Origin: Sphaerosporella brunnea
Lineage: Eukaryota > Ascomycota > Pezizomycetes > Pezizales > Pyronemataceae
Direction: 5' to 3'
NCBI GenBank assembly: GCA_008704415.1
Contig: VXIS01000132.1
Location: 54,943 to 118,942, forward strand
Length of the DNA stretch: 64,000 nucleotides
Of this stretch, positions 23,401 through 36,192 are shown in pieces (the stretch's first letter is position 1; every line of letters begins with the position of its first letter). The notes under the pieces were generated by a model, which was not told the DNA's origin, ran no database searches, and saw only the letters and a list, made by a program, of their open reading frames with translations. A program made the position numbers and the translations under genes.

Positions 23401-24607
23401 CGCCGTCTCGCACTAATCACGATCCAGAGGACTTGATGCCTTTCGCTCTTCACGAGGCGTTTAAGATTCCAGGATTGTCTGCCAGGGATTGGCAAATCAG
23501 AGGCACATTGGTTCCGATCAGTGCCCTCGAATGCGTGACTAAGACTCAGGTGAAGTTTGATGTGAATGCGGCGGTCAAGGGTGAAGTCGTGACGCTGCAG
23601 GCGGCCAAGGAAGAGCTGTCCTCTCTCGCCGAAGATTGGAACAAACCGGAGTGGAAAGAACTCGACTGGTCCAAGATCAAGGGAGACCTTCAATTCCTCG
23701 AAACCGTCGAGGCCAGGAAACAGCAAATCAAGAAGGTCGAGGGCTGTGTCGCCCATTCTTGCCCGAACTTCTACAGACACGTGAGTTCACGCTTCCCGCC
23801 CTCTGGGGTGCTGGCTAATCCATTCAGTTCGCCATGCGCCATGAGGAATACGTTCTGCATGAGAACATTGCGCAGTTGAAGCAACTCATCTCGGACCAGA
23901 ACCTGCAGCTCCTTCCGGACTACGAGCAAAGAGTTGCCGTTCTGAAGGAACTCAAGTTCATCGACGAGAACGACAGCGTTCAACTCAAGGGCAGAGTTGC
24001 CTGTGAGGTAAGCTTCTTTCCATCACCGCGAATGCTTGATTAAGTCTCTCCAGATCAACTCGGCCAACGAGCTCGTCCTGACCGAACTCATCCTGGAAAA
24101 CGTGCTCGCCGAATACGAGCCCGAAGAGATAGTCGCGCTCCTGTCCTGTTTCGTCTTTCAGGAAAAGACGGACGTGGTACCGAGCGTGACGCAGCGGCTC
24201 GAGAAGGGCAAGGCCACCATCATCGACGTCGCGAAGCGCATCAACGGCGTCCAGATCGCGCATCAAGTCATGCTCTCTTCCGAGAACGACGACTTCGAGT
24301 CGAGGCCAAGGTTCGGCCTTATGGAGGTCGTCTATGAATGGGCCAAGGGCATGTCCTTCAGCCAGATCACGGATCTCACGGACGTGCTCGAAGGCACAAT
24401 CGTCCGAGTTATCACTCGGTTGGACGAAACTTGCAGAGAAGTCAAGAGCGCGGCTCGGATCATTGGCGATCCCAGCCTGTTTGAGAAGATGCAGATTTGC
24501 CAGGAGCTGATCAAGCGCGACGTCTGCCACTGCGCAAGTTTGTACTTGGTAAGTCACCCCCACCCACGACTGATATCGAGTTGAACCAGCTGACAACGAT
24601 GCAGTGA
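20422..24607 (+). CDS. ski2: Ski2-family DExH RNA helicase (Ski complex)
   Basis: Model: exons 20422-20630, 20704-22570, 22620-22796, 22844-23218, 23271-23780, 23828-24007, 24054-24548 and 24590-24607, 1276 aa, near yeast Ski2 (1287). It is the 3'-5' helicase of the cytoplasmic Ski complex (with Ski3 and Ski8), which feeds mRNA into the exosome. N-terminal [20 protein letters not shown] is a Ski2-specific segment. Helicase motifs: I AHTSAGKT (about residue 318), Ia [17 protein letters not shown] (about 408), III LSATVPN, then [20 protein letters not shown] and [14 protein letters not shown] (about 722). The DSHCT end finishes CHCASLYL. An RGG/NQRGG-rich insert lies at about 517-557. The final intron (41 bp) is short; without it the protein would end a few residues later. 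All introns keep frame. Confidence 0.95.
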
Positions 24608-26011
24608 GTGTTCGCCGGCGGTTTGGGGCATTGGGGGGGGGGCGGGCGGGGGTACACGGATACACGGATATCAGATCATCTCTTACCCTACATACCAGGG
24701 GTTTTTGTCACATCGCCCGCAGCGAAATGATACAGTGTACTCCTGCTGTGCTATCCTATCATCATCATGATCCTGCGTGTGCACACTCCATGAAACTCGC
24801 CGACCAAACCAAATCGCCATCTTAGACTCAGACCTCTAGACTCGTCTCATCGGGGGAGACACCCGCAGATTGGGGTCGAGACTTACTCGTTTCCAGATAA
24901 TTTCCCCTCGGGGGGTTTTTTTTTTGGGGGGGGGGGGTTTGTTTTTGTTTTTGTTTTTGTTTTTGTTTTTGTTTTAATCATAATGTAGGTATGTCGGCCG
25001 CTTGCGGCCACGAGTCCACGACGTATTAAAAAGAAGCTACAACACTGCCCCTACTACTCTGGGGCTGAGCTTCCAAGGAGAGGAACGGATACGACTACGC
25101 GCACCGAGGAGATGCGTAGATAGACGGGAGAGAACGAAAAGAACAGAACACTCTGGGGCCCAGCGCGGCCCACAAACCCCCCCATCGGAAAAAGCCATCG
25201 CCGACAGAAGAGCCAGCGCACGGCGGCGGTGGTCGCTTGTCTGCGCGGGTGCGGCGCCTTCGCGGGAAGAAGCGCGATGCCAAGGGTTGTTGCGCGGTTG
25301 ACAGCCGCCTTGTACCGCGTTGCCCCCTCCGTCCCCGGCGGGAAAGTGAGGTCCAAACTTAGGCTCAGGCTCAGGCTTAGGGGGGGGGGGGGTGAGTGTG
25401 CTACTAGTACGTGCTGTGTTGTTCTCAGAAAGGATGACTTCCCGTAAGGGTTTTTCAAACCGGATCCAGACTTCTAGACGCGGCAGAAAAGAGTGTACTA
25501 GTACGAGTACTAGTACAGTCAGCAGCAACCCACGGTCACCACACCCACTTTTTTTTTTTTTAGACGTTTCAATCGTCTGGAATAATATGCTTCTAAACTG
25601 TTTAGAAGCGAAAAAAACCCATTGAAACAACACCCCCTGTAAACCGGTTTAGCTTTAAAGCCCTTCCAGACACCTTACGGGAAGTCATCTATTGATAAAA
25701 GATGCCTGAAATTGGGCCGTAAAAGTTGTTTCCTCTTTGTCGCTTGTTTTGCGGCTGCTTCCGGTGAGCCGCGATTTATGTGGAGGTGGGGGTATTTTTT
25801 GGAGCTTTACTGATCCCCGACCATCGTTGAAACGAAAAGGCATGTTATGTGCCTGAAATGAAAAGTAGACGTCCATATTGTGGTACCCATATCATACCGT
25901 GCCGTTTTCAGCCAGATTGAATACCCCCTAGTCGTTCAATGACATATATATACAATTTAGCCTCGAAAGGTAATTCGCTACAAGAAAAAGAAAAGCTCTC
26001 CAACACAAATC
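24608..26011. other. Intergenic repeat region ski2-uvsB
   Basis: Two genes end here facing each other. It holds a LINE tail (24938 onward), G runs near 24660, 24930 and 25381, palindromic ACTAGTAC repeats near 25490-25515 and no supported gene. Confidence 0.6.
24938..25105 (-). mobile_element. LINE 3'-end fragment (hairpin plus AAAAC tail), copy B
   Basis: Minus strand reads TTGGAAGCTCAGCCCCAGAG, a TAGGGGCAGTGTTG segment, then the hairpin GGCCGCAAGCGGCC, CATTATGATTAAAAC and about seven AAAAAC units (24938-24976). The CCCAGAGTAG segment is shared with copy C at 55455. How far the element continues beyond 25105 is unclear; no coding remains. Confidence 0.65.
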
Positions 26012-29000
26012 CTAAAACATCGGACACCATCCAATATACATCGCGCACAGATTTGCAGGATCCGTCGCCTTCTTGATCAGCACCTCGACGTGGCCCTCGA
26101 CGCTGAGCGGCACCGTGTCGCTTTCCCACAGCCCCCTGAGCTTCTGCTGGATGCTCTCGAGGATCTCCTTGGGGCTCTCGGGGGGCTTCGGCAGATCCGG
26201 CGCTTTGGGTGTCTTCTTGGCGACCGCCGACGACTTCTTGAGCATGTCGACGCTGGGATCGTGGATGAACGCCTCGAGCACCGTCATCATCGTCTCCTCG
26301 TTGTGTCTCAGCAGCCTCATGGCGCTCTCGCACGCTTTGCGGAACGCCCCCTCGTATCCCGTCACCCCGAACGCGTCCACCATGTTGTGCGTCAGCCGGA
26401 ACGGCACCCGCTCGGGCTTTTCGAACCCCAGCCCTTTGTCGAAGAGACAGTTGAAGTCCACGTGCACCGTGTCCCCGCTCTGCTGGTCGAAAAGGATGTT
26501 TTCGCCGTGGCGGTCGCCGAGGCCAAGGACGGTGCCGACCATGGACATGACGGCCGAGGTGCGGGTGTAGGCCAGGCGCGCAGTGAACCAAGCTGCCGGC
26601 TCCGAAAACATCTCCAGGAACCATTCGTGGAAGACGCAGGGGTATCTCGGGAGCACCTTGTCGGTGAAGATGTTTGGTTTCTTGGTGTTCGGTCTGTTCA
26701 GCTCTCCCGCGGCCTCATCGAGCATCGCGCGAACTTCGGCGTAGTTGACCGTTATTTCTTTCTGCTTGTAGTTCGACAGCAGGATCTCGCGGAGGGTCTG
26801 CACGTTGTTTACCCACTCGATTATGCCACACTCCTCGTTCAGCGGCGTGACCGAGTATGTGCGGATGTAGAGGTTCCGCTTGCTCGACTCGGCATCGCGC
26901 TTGAAGAATCGGTTGATCATGTTGTTGAACTCCATCAAGCGTGCATCCTTGCGGAGGTCGTCTTTAGGCTTGCAAAGGAAGGCGTAGGTGCGGCCGTCGG
27001 AGGCCTCGATCTTGATCCTGCGGGGCCTCTGCAGCGAAAGCATGATGTCGACTTCATCGTGGAACCTCTCGATGGTCGGTGGACGCGCTGCGAACGCGTA
27101 TGCGGCGTGGTTCGTGACCACGTCTGTGGGCGAAGGCAGCGTGACCGTCAGTACAGCCTGAGTGGGCAACACCAGCTGGCACGGTGCCAATTCATGGCGG
27201 AACCGGAAGTCTTTCCGGAGGCTCAGATGCGCCACTCGACTGGTAATCTCCTGGTTGCAGAGCTCCAAAAGTTGGTCGGTCAGTCTGCGCGCTTCGTTGA
27301 TGAGTAGTCTCCCATCCACATCTCCCGCTCCGCCGGTTCGTTTTTTGGGCATCTTTTCCTGCAGAAATTCAGCCAAAGTGCTCGGCTTCAACTTGAGACT
27401 GCGATGATACCTTCAATTGGGTGAGAATTTGCTGGCCTCGCTTCGCACGATCCTTGGATGTGGATTTCGTCACGGCCATGAGCGACCACATGGATTGCTG
27501 AGGATACGCTAAGACGACCTTGACGATGATGTTCTGGACATGCGCATACACATCCTTGTGAGGGTGTATGATGCGAGACATCAGCTGCGGAAGAGCGGTG
27601 AAGAACTACGCGCGGTGTCAGCGATGCCTCCCGACGGGTAGATGTGCTGATTACCATCCAAGCACCTAGAAAGCTGTGGTATTTCGTGACTGTGCCGTGC
27701 AGAAGGCTGAGATTCGCTTCCCTCTTCCCTTTGGTATGGGCTCGGTATTCACTGTGTTCACTTCAGCCTCAACGCCCAAGGCCCGTTCGTCGGAGGCTGG
27801 ACTTACGCGGAACCGAACTCGGAACCTAGCGGTTTCATGACATCGTCACCGAGATCCAACCAAACTGTCAGCAGCCGCGGCATCGTCTGGAATATATACT
27901 TGACGCCAAATGCGAGCGCGCGGAGATAGTTCTGAACGATAAGTCTGGCATGCTCTCCGGTCGTGAAGGCTTCCGATCGCTTCAATGGATGCATGGCTTT
28001 CTCCGCTTCGTACAGTTTGTTGCAGTGACGTCCAAGGTAGTAGTAAGCCTTCTCCCACCTATGGAACCAGGTACTTGCGTCGATGTACTTATCTAGGAGT
28101 GCTTGGGAGTGAGTTTGACCGCTGGCTTCGAGCCATCTCGCCAACAGCAACTTGGCCTTTGCCACACGGAGGTTTTTTGGCGGTTGTACCTTACGGCCAT
28201 CGGACGCCAGACTAGCGTTTGCGCTTTTGGATCCTGGTGGCGGTGCTTCGGTCCCAATCTCGAGGATACCCTTCGCGATGGCCCCGTTCAAGTTTCTCAT
28301 CGCATTCTTGTGTTGACCTTCATGCCATAGCAGCTTTGCATGTTCGATCGTCGCCAGGGCTGGGTTCAGCAGCGTAGCGTGGTGGACGGCATTGTAGGCT
28401 TGTTGAAGGTTATCGTCCTTCCTCGCAAGTTTGGCGCTGCTCAGCCAGGCGGACAGGATCTCTTCCGACATTTCGCGTCCAGATAACTGCAAGGCAGCTC
28501 GACGCACGGATAGTATGTACTGTTTGTCCACGGAGTATGTTCCCATGAGATTCAACCGGCTTTCGAATGTCTTGTTGAGTGCGGTCATGTCAACATCGCC
28601 CTCGTGAAGGACCTCGCTGACGCTCTGTAATTCTGAAAGCGCGTGAAGTTGGACCAAGAAATGATGGCACTGCCGGATACTGCCGGTGACAGACTCCGTC
28701 ATCGTGTGGGCAACAATTTCTCGCGCACTGTCAACTTTCTTGAGGAATCCCTCGAAGTTCTTCCGCCGGAGTTCCGACAAGGCATACCCAACGCGGACAT
28801 CGTAAGTGGAATCTGTATGCTCGTTTGACTTCTTCAGATACTTCTCCAGTGCGTCCCAGTTCCCAGATACCCACGAGGCTTCGACTGCGAAAGGAAGCAA
28901 GCGATTGTGGGCGTCGAGGGAGGTGGACATCATCCCATCCACTTGAAGCAACAGCGCGTCGTATTGCCCCGAATCCCTCAATGAGCCGATAAGGTTGGCT

Positions 29001-32000
29001 TGGGCATCCACGTCGTCGGGTTTTTGAGCCAGATTCAATTCATACCAGCTCTGAACCGCCGTCCACTTCCCAGCTTTCCGGTGCTCCAATATTTGCTGGT
29101 CGATGTCCAGCGTAGGAAGCTTTGCAGAAATGCCAGACATTCCATCCGGTTCATCAATGTGCGTATAAATTTGCTGCAGCCGGTCATATAGCGACTCCAA
29201 TTCATCCTCTTGAATGCTGTGTCTCTTGTGCCTGATATGCTGCTCCCAGTAGAGAAGTGATCGAGCATAAGATTTGAATTCCAACGCCCGGTGACCGATA
29301 ATGTCCGGGGGTATGGCATCGAGGATACTTCTCACCCGCCGGATGCCGGGATCTATTCCATCGTCATCCTCCAAGGAGTAATGCCTGTTCTGGTGCCGCG
29401 CAGCCTGAGTTTTTGACTTTACGTCACTCTGCCTCTTGTCTCGGAGCCATTTAGTCATGTGATCTATAGCAGAAAAAATGGTCTTTCGAGTCCGAATTAG
29501 TTCCTTCTCTGGCAACGGAAAGGACGGTCATACCTCGACGCATTGCCGCTGGGTGTCTTTCATCTTGGCGCTATCGGACAAACTGCCGCTATACCGCAGC
29601 ACAGCCAAAAACTCCTGGGTGATGTTCTCCCTGTCTGTATCGGAGCCAGAGATCGCGATGTGCAATACAGCAACAGGAAACAGAAATTTGGATATCGAGA
29701 CATCCTGGCCTCTGCATATGCGCACGCAGGCATCAAATATCTGCTTCGCATTTTCACCCGAAGGCTTGCACAAAAGCTCCGTGATTATTGTCATGAGCCA
29801 TTCCCGAAATGTTATCCCTGGCTTGAACAGTGGATATTCGAAGGGGGTTCGCGTGACCTCGCCGCTCAACGAGTACTTAGACTTCAAGAACGGTATCAAA
29901 GTCTCTCGTGCAGCAGGTGGAAGACTGTCCCATCTCTGCTGGGCAGGCGTCTTGATCATGGACTGTGTCCTGCGGGCTTCGGGGTTGATCTGGTTGGTCT
30001 TCTGGCAGAACTCAAGCAACTGCTGAGCACACCATGCCAGGAATCCTTGCGACTTTGTGTCCAGAGCAGAGAGGAATTGCTTCACAAGGACCTTTTCGAG
30101 GAAGAACAGCGCAAAGTCAGCGCTTTCTTCTGCCCGGGTGAAATTATGAAGGACCGCCATCTCCTCTTTGACACGGGGTGATTCCACGATGTTGGGGTTG
30201 ACTGCTCCGATAAGGCCCAGACATTCTGCAGATAACCGCTCGATACGTGGACGTGCAGGCAGATCGGGATCCTTGAAAGTGACAATGACGTCCAAGAGGC
30301 ATCGTATGAGCTCTGCGACGACGGAGTGAGGCTTTTGATTGCCGGCAGAGGTGTATACGAATTTTCGGTTTTCCTTTATGCACTCTCTGAGCTCGACAAG
30401 TGCATACTCCACGACGATTACGTTTTCGTGCGAGCAGCGTAGTGCGAGCTGATGGAGCCGCTCCTCCGCTGAAATATCTCCTCGCCACTTTCTCAAGCGG
30501 TTCTCATATTTCGACAACAGAGGAATGGACCGCATGGACGGTATCATTCCAGCTAAACGTTGTATCAGATCGCCACGCTTGGTGAACAACTGTGCTACCA
30601 TATCCTGGGCGATGTCTTTGGCGGCGTCGTCGAACACATCCCAGTAGCGCAATAGAATGGAGAATGTTTGACCGAGCAATGAAGTCAAATCTTCGTCACC
30701 AAGATATTTTGCGAGCTTTGACCAGGTTTCGATAGCTGTAGTTCGGAGAGTATCGGATTCTAGTGCCGATTGAGAGCATGCGCAAATCTTTAAACGGTCA
30801 ATTCATCTGAAGCACCAGCAGGACATAGACCAGCACGTACCTGCGGAAGTGCACTCGTCACCGAGTTTGCGGCCAGGGCGAGCATCTCTTGGATGGCGTT
30901 GAGAGATCTGATCTTCTCGGTATCGGTCGTTTTCCCCTGGGCGTTTTTCAATTCATCGCTGAACAGGGTGCAAAGTCCAAGGACATGGGATTCAAAGAAG
31001 CGGACTACATAGTCGATATTTTTCGACTTCCTTTGAGTCTGAGTATCCGTCTTGCAAGACAACTTCGAGACAATGCGGAGCGCGTGAAGGATCTGTGCAC
31101 GTCAGAACGGGCTTGAAGGCAATAGGATCGTTCACATACCCTCTTTCTCTGGTCTTTTTCCTCAGTATCGCCTACCATTTTCAGCAACTCCGCAGCGATC
31201 ATCAAAGAGTCCGGCCGCACAAGCTCAGACAGCGAAGAGGCTGAGAATTCGGAAGAGATCGATTCCAGTCGACGCATTGCATATTTCTCGGCATTGTGTT
31301 GATCCTGGGTCAGCAAGACTGGGAGGATAGATGCGATGTTGTCATAGCAGATCAACTGCACGCTGCATTCTGGTCCACGAGAAGCGTGGGCTATGTGCTG
31401 TATGAGCTCCGTTTGTCCTGAAACCACCAAATAAGGCAGGGTGAAGCTTTGCGTCATCTTAAGGAATTCCGGTAACTTCATTGAGATGAACTGCAACAAA
31501 GTCTGGAGAATCTGCGGTTTTGACTGCATTTGCTTCACCACGGTTGTACTGATAGTGCGCCAGAACGGTGCGAACAGCTTTCGCGGCTGAGATTCGTGCG
31601 CCAAAACCAACGCATCGAGCTGCCATGGCAATTAGCGAGTTCATGAACAGATAGCGACGACATTTCATACCTCGTTCCAGGCAGTCCCGACCACGTGGTC
31701 ATACGGATGACCCAGGTATTCGACCAGCTTTAAGAGCACAACATTCAAGTATTGACCGACAGATATTCTATGCTGGGTTAATCAACTGGTATCAGCGATA
31801 GGATCAGCACTTGCCTTCCGACTTGACCCCAGGCGAGAACACCGGTTTCCTGTAAGTATGGCTCTTTAGAATTCGAAGTGAGCGTGAGAGTATCGATAAC
31901 GATGTGCTTGTTCTTCTCTAGAAGCCTACTGTCATGCGAAAATGTCATGAATGATGGCAATGCCCGCCTATACAACTTAGCAGAGTACGGAACAATCGAA

Positions 32001-34078
32001 GCATCAGGCTCACCCTGCAGCAATCCTCAGCTCCCTTTTGCGACTCTGAAGCAGTCTCATGCACCAAAATCCCAGCTTGGATCGGTCCAGATCTAGATGA
32101 GTAAGTTCTTTCGTGTGATTAGTCATCCTTCTCAGCGCCTCGGCGCCCAATGCGCGTATTGTCGAAGATTCATTGAACTGGTCCAGGGTGTGGAGGGTTT
32201 CCAATGTTTTCAGAAGCTCGATGTCGCTTCCGTTCGCAAATCGACGGGTTCTGCGAAATATTGGTGCCTCGGAATCGCAATATGAACACCTGTAAATGTC
32301 CTCAGCACCTTCTCTCGTCTTCGCTAGATCACCAGCCGCTGCACACGATAGGAGGCCGAGCGTCTTCATTGCGGTGCGCCGATCTCCTTCCGACAGTTTG
32401 CTGAAGCGATCCGGTGAAATCTGACCAAGGCGATCTAGATCCAGCGCCTCCTGGGTTCCGAAAAGCGAGTGTATCTTTTTGGTTAGATATTTGGCCAGAT
32501 CCTCACCTGTTGAAGGCTCGTCTAATTTCAGGCGCTTCCTAGGGCCTTCGTCGTTATCAATCTCCACTGGTAGGATAGCGTTGAGTTTTCCGTTCAAGCT
32601 GGAGTCCTTGCAAGCCCATTCTCCCCCGTTGATCGCGTGCAGCGCGGCTTGGGCATTTTCGACGACATGTTGGCTGTCCGTCAAGTCGAGAATAAGCCTG
32701 AGTATAACGACTTGCATATCGTGCCCTAGCGACTTCCACAGCTCGCCATTCGAGAGTATCGCGAGCGCTGGTAAGAACACACGGTCATTGAAAAGTTCCC
32801 GCACAAGCGGTGATTCGCGGCTTATAGACATCAGGCTCAACAAAATGCCCGACGCTGCGTGTTGGGCATGCTGGTTCATTTGGTCCATAGGACGCTTGAG
32901 AGTATCCGCAATACAGCGAGCCGCAAGCAGGTACAGCCCGTCCAGCTGGTCTTTGGCCGGTCGATCCAGAGCTGTGGCCAGAGCGCTCAAGATCTCCGAG
33001 AAAACGACGGACGTGCTTTCACGCATGACCGGGAGGGATTCCCAGATATTCAAAACGGACCATATCTTGGCTAGCGCTTGCAACGCAGATGTAAAGCTGT
33101 CTGCCGCACTTCGGATCGGCGGCGTCGTGTGCGGGGAAAAGGCTATTCGGGCCAAAGCCGCAAATATGTGGACGCCGGCGAGTGCAGCGTGTTGGACGTC
33201 CGTCAGCTTGAACCGAATACTCCGTGGGTCGAATGCAGGGAGCTCTTTCCAAATGAACGCATCAACATCGTAGTCCGGGGGAGGAAGCTCCAGTTTGTAG
33301 GCACCCGCCAAGGCGTCCTTGACGGATGCGGGGCTTTGGAGGGACGTGACGATGCCTGCACATTCACACCGGTTTCGATCAGCGAAAGTTCACGAAGGGA
33401 AAAGCACATGCGGTCCGGACGAGGGCTGGATTCACCGTTTAGACAACCACGAAAGAAGCCCGCCATCGCTTTCAGTTGCTTCCAATGCTCCGGCCAATTG
33501 CTCACCGCCTCGAACATGGTCTGCACGGTGTCCAGCAGTCCTCCCGCCAAAGAGCGAAACTTGGGGTGACCTAGCAGGGGCATCAGACGTGGGAGCAGCC
33601 AGAGATACAAGATGGTTTGCTCCGGCTCGGTAGTTTCGACGGGCGGCTTGCAGAAGAGAACGCGGGGGTCCCTCTCGATGATCAGTTTGAGCACGAGCAG
33701 ACAGGTGCTCGCCTTCTGCAACAAATCATCGTCCCGGGCGAAAGGATCATCCTCCAGCAATACCGAGAGACCCGCCGTCGTCACGACTTCCACCACCTTG
33801 CAGTTCGTCGCCACGTCCTCCTCGGCTTCCGCGCTGAGCATCTCATCCAGCAACTGCTGAAACGCGTCTTTTCCGGGGAGCCTCGCAGCGCCGTCGCCCG
33901 CTTTCGAGTAGTTCTGCACGAAGGCCGCGATCGAGGAGGGCGGAGGTTGCGTTGCGGACTGCATCTGCGGTTTGCGGGAGCGATGCTGAGTCAAGAGTCG
34001 CGAGGCGATGGGCGGAGGTGGCGGTCGCATGGAACCCTTAGAGAAAGACCCCATTCCCGGTTTGCGTCGCGCGGACAT
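26012..34078 (-). CDS. uvsB: ATR/Mec1/Rad3-type checkpoint kinase (UvsB)
   Basis: Model: exons 34078-33394, 33355-32014, 31967-31815, 31767-31671, 31619-31140, 31092-30841, 30787-29534, 29482-27807, 27751-27655, 27605-27411 and 27358-26012, 2525 aa. This PI3K-like Ser/Thr kinase senses RPA-coated single-stranded DNA with its Ddc2/ATRIP partner and starts the DNA-damage and replication checkpoint. N-terminal HEAT-like repeats; UME-like segment LKLVEYLGHPYDHVVGTAWN; FAT domain in exon 8 (AGKWTAVQSWYELNLAQKPD, LLARWLEASGQTHSQ); kinase domain in the last exon with LGLGDRHGENIL (about residue 2354) and VHVDFNCLFDKG; FATC tail ending LCAMYIGWCPMF. The kinase motifs are intact. Oddities: intron 3 (31768-31814) is a GC-AG intron, and intron 1 is only 38 bp. 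The exact acceptors at 33356 and 27752 are the least certain. Confidence 0.95.
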
Positions 34079-35508
34079 GATGGAGGATCGCGTCGAGGTA
34101 GTTGCGGCGTGGAAGTTGGATGCGTTCGAGGAGGGGAAGACGCGTCGTTACACAAAGGCAGCGAGTAGCGTCGCACCGAGTGACGGAAACACACTTCTTA
34201 CCTGCCGCACATTGAGGCTATCAGATCCACCCGACGCTCACGTAAGCCGTGCATAGCATACCGGTGCACTCGATGAAGTCCAGCTTTTCACGTTCGCGTT
34301 CACACACGTTCGACGCACGCATCCAAGACGGGAAGGCTTCTCGAAGGGTGACACGGCATCGGTTGCACGACTCACCATGCACGCTCTGCGCGCCACGCGC
34401 ACGCAGGTCCCGTTGCGGCGCCCACGCAGGGGATGAGCCCGAGCTGCTGGAGTCTAGATCTAGGCACTCTCCAATCGTGCAGTCTGGAGGAGAGGCGTCC
34501 AGCGGCACTCCGCTCTGCTCTGCGGTGAGCGGAAACGCAGCCTGCATTGGTGGCTCATCGCTTTCACGTGCTAGCCGGAACGAGAGGCTGGTGAGCTGCA
34601 CGTCGATGTTTACGCAGGGGTTGGTGCGGAGTAAGCGTGGATGCAGAGGCAACCCGGCTGCAGGAGGACCTCGCGAGGATTGGGAGATGATGTCAGCACG
34701 GTATGGGTACTCAGAGCATCCTGATCTCGTCGTGCAGCTGGCCGTGACAGCCACGGGAGTTTGGGCGTGGAGTCCAACATCCCGCAGACGTTGCATCCCG
34801 TCTCGGTCAAGACTCAACTCTTCAGACCCTCCTAGGCACCGGCCAACGTTCCGCAAAGACGGTGGGCCTGAATGCGAACCAGGTGTTTCCGTGAACTGCG
34901 CATCAGCCTGCATGCGTCCCCGACGAACACCACCGCTTGGAATTTTCTGGAACGTGGGCTGGGCTCCGTTCATTCACCCTACTCCGTTCCTGGAACCCAC
35001 ATAAGCTGCGTGTTCCTCTGCGCCGAGACGTGCAGCCATATGCTTGACCAGCACTGGCCTCGCGGGGGGCGGTTCGCTTTGCTCTCTCTCTCCCTCGGAA
35101 GCCTTGCGGGATGAGATGGCGAGAGGATTGGGACCGAAATGCGCACCGAGCGAAGGGCTGGCTGGATTTCGGATGGTTGGCGTCTGCCGAAGCGGTTCCC
35201 AGAGCTCTCGCCGCACGGAGATCTCCACTCGTGAGGCTGCCATCCTTCTGGGACTACCGTGGACCGACAGCTGCAACGTTCAGGCCAGCCACGAAGGTGG
35301 GGGGCGGGGGTGTGGTTTCTTATTCCCACGGCCGGCGCGAATAGCCACCATCTCACGCGCACCCGCCACACCACTCGCCGGCCAACAGCCCGTTGTGCCG
35401 GCTGTTTGGATCGCAACTGCTCACCGAGGTGGCGGTGATATATAGCCGGCCCTGTGTGCACCTGCCGCTGCCTACTTGCTTGCCAAAGCCAAGCGAGCGC
35501 ACGACGGG
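34079..35508. other. Divergent intergenic region uvsB/C2H2
   Basis: A 1.4-kb region between two divergent genes. Open frames of about 250 codons occur on both strands (34221-34973 minus, 34249-35004 plus), overlap each other and lack any domain, so they look like chance frames in GC-rich DNA. CT repeats near 35083-35095. Presumably promoter sequence for both genes. Confidence 0.5.
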
Positions 35509-36192
35509 ATGAATTCGATTGAGTGGTACCCAGCCGCCACGGAGGCGGAGGAGCAGCACCTGGCATATCAGCAGAGCGATTATACGGACCCGACAGCTGT
35601 CTACTTCCCCATCGACATCCCTCACGCTCCGGTGCGAGACCTAGAGTCGTATTTCGCCTCCACGGCGGGGATAGGATATGGCCAGTCCGCGCCGGAGTTC
35701 CTGTCGCCATTCGCACCCTACGGTCCGTCCCCGCACCTGTCGGAGCCATCGTATCACTCTCTTCCACCATCGCCGGGATATCCCACCTACTGCTACCCCT
35801 ACCCCTCCGACATCGACATCGACATCGGCATCGGCATGCTCAACTTCCCGCTCCCAGCCTCGGTTCCCTTCCCCTGCGACTTTCCCACCTGCAACAAGTC
35901 TTTCCCGCGGCTGTGCGACCTGCGGAAACACAGGAAGCGCCACGAGAAGCCGTTCCCGTGCTCGCTGGAGAGCTGCGAGGCGTTTTTCAGCACCGAGAAG
36001 GACCGCGACCGCCACGAGAAGAGTAAGCATCGTCGAGAGGAACATCTGGTTTGTCCCGTTTGCGGGCATCGAACTGCCAGGCGGGACAATTTGAAGGATC
36101 ACGTCAGACGCAGACATGGCGGGGAGGGGGAGGCGGAAAGGATCATGGGGAGTTTTGTCGAGCGGCAAGGTGCCCCTGTGAGGGGCTTTTGA
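35509..36192 (+). CDS. C2H2 zinc-finger protein, 227 aa
   Basis: Single exon from the ATG at 35509 to TGA at 36192. Three C-terminal zinc fingers: CDFPTCNKSFPRLCDLRKH...H (about residues 123-145), CSLESCEAFFSTEKDRDRH...H (about 151-174) and CPVCGHRTARRDNLKDH...H (about 182-203). The linker EKPF between fingers 1 and 2 resembles the classical TGEKP linker. The N-terminal 120 residues are Pro/Ser/Tyr-rich, with a run DIDIDIGIG, and likely disordered. This layout is common in fungal DNA-binding regulators, so a nuclear transcription factor is inferred; the target is unknown. Divergent from uvsB. The following 30 bp has poly-G. Confidence 0.85.
   Translation: MNSIEWYPAATEAEEQHLAYQQSDYTDPTAVYFPIDIPHAPVRDLESYFASTAGIGYGQSAPEFLSPFAPYGPSPHLSEPSYHSLPPSPGYPTYCYPYPSDIDIDIGIGMLNFPLPASVPFPCDFPTCNKSFPRLCDLRKHRKRHEKPFPCSLESCEAFFSTEKDRDRHEKSKHRREEHLVCPVCGHRTARRDNLKDHVRRRHGGEGEAERIMGSFVERQGAPVRGF

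Noticed and set aside
26090..27307. 405-codon plus frame
   Set aside because: Antisense of the uvsB kinase exon.
34221..35004. Opposed frames of about 250 codons
   Set aside because: Mirror-image overlap between two divergent genes without domain support.
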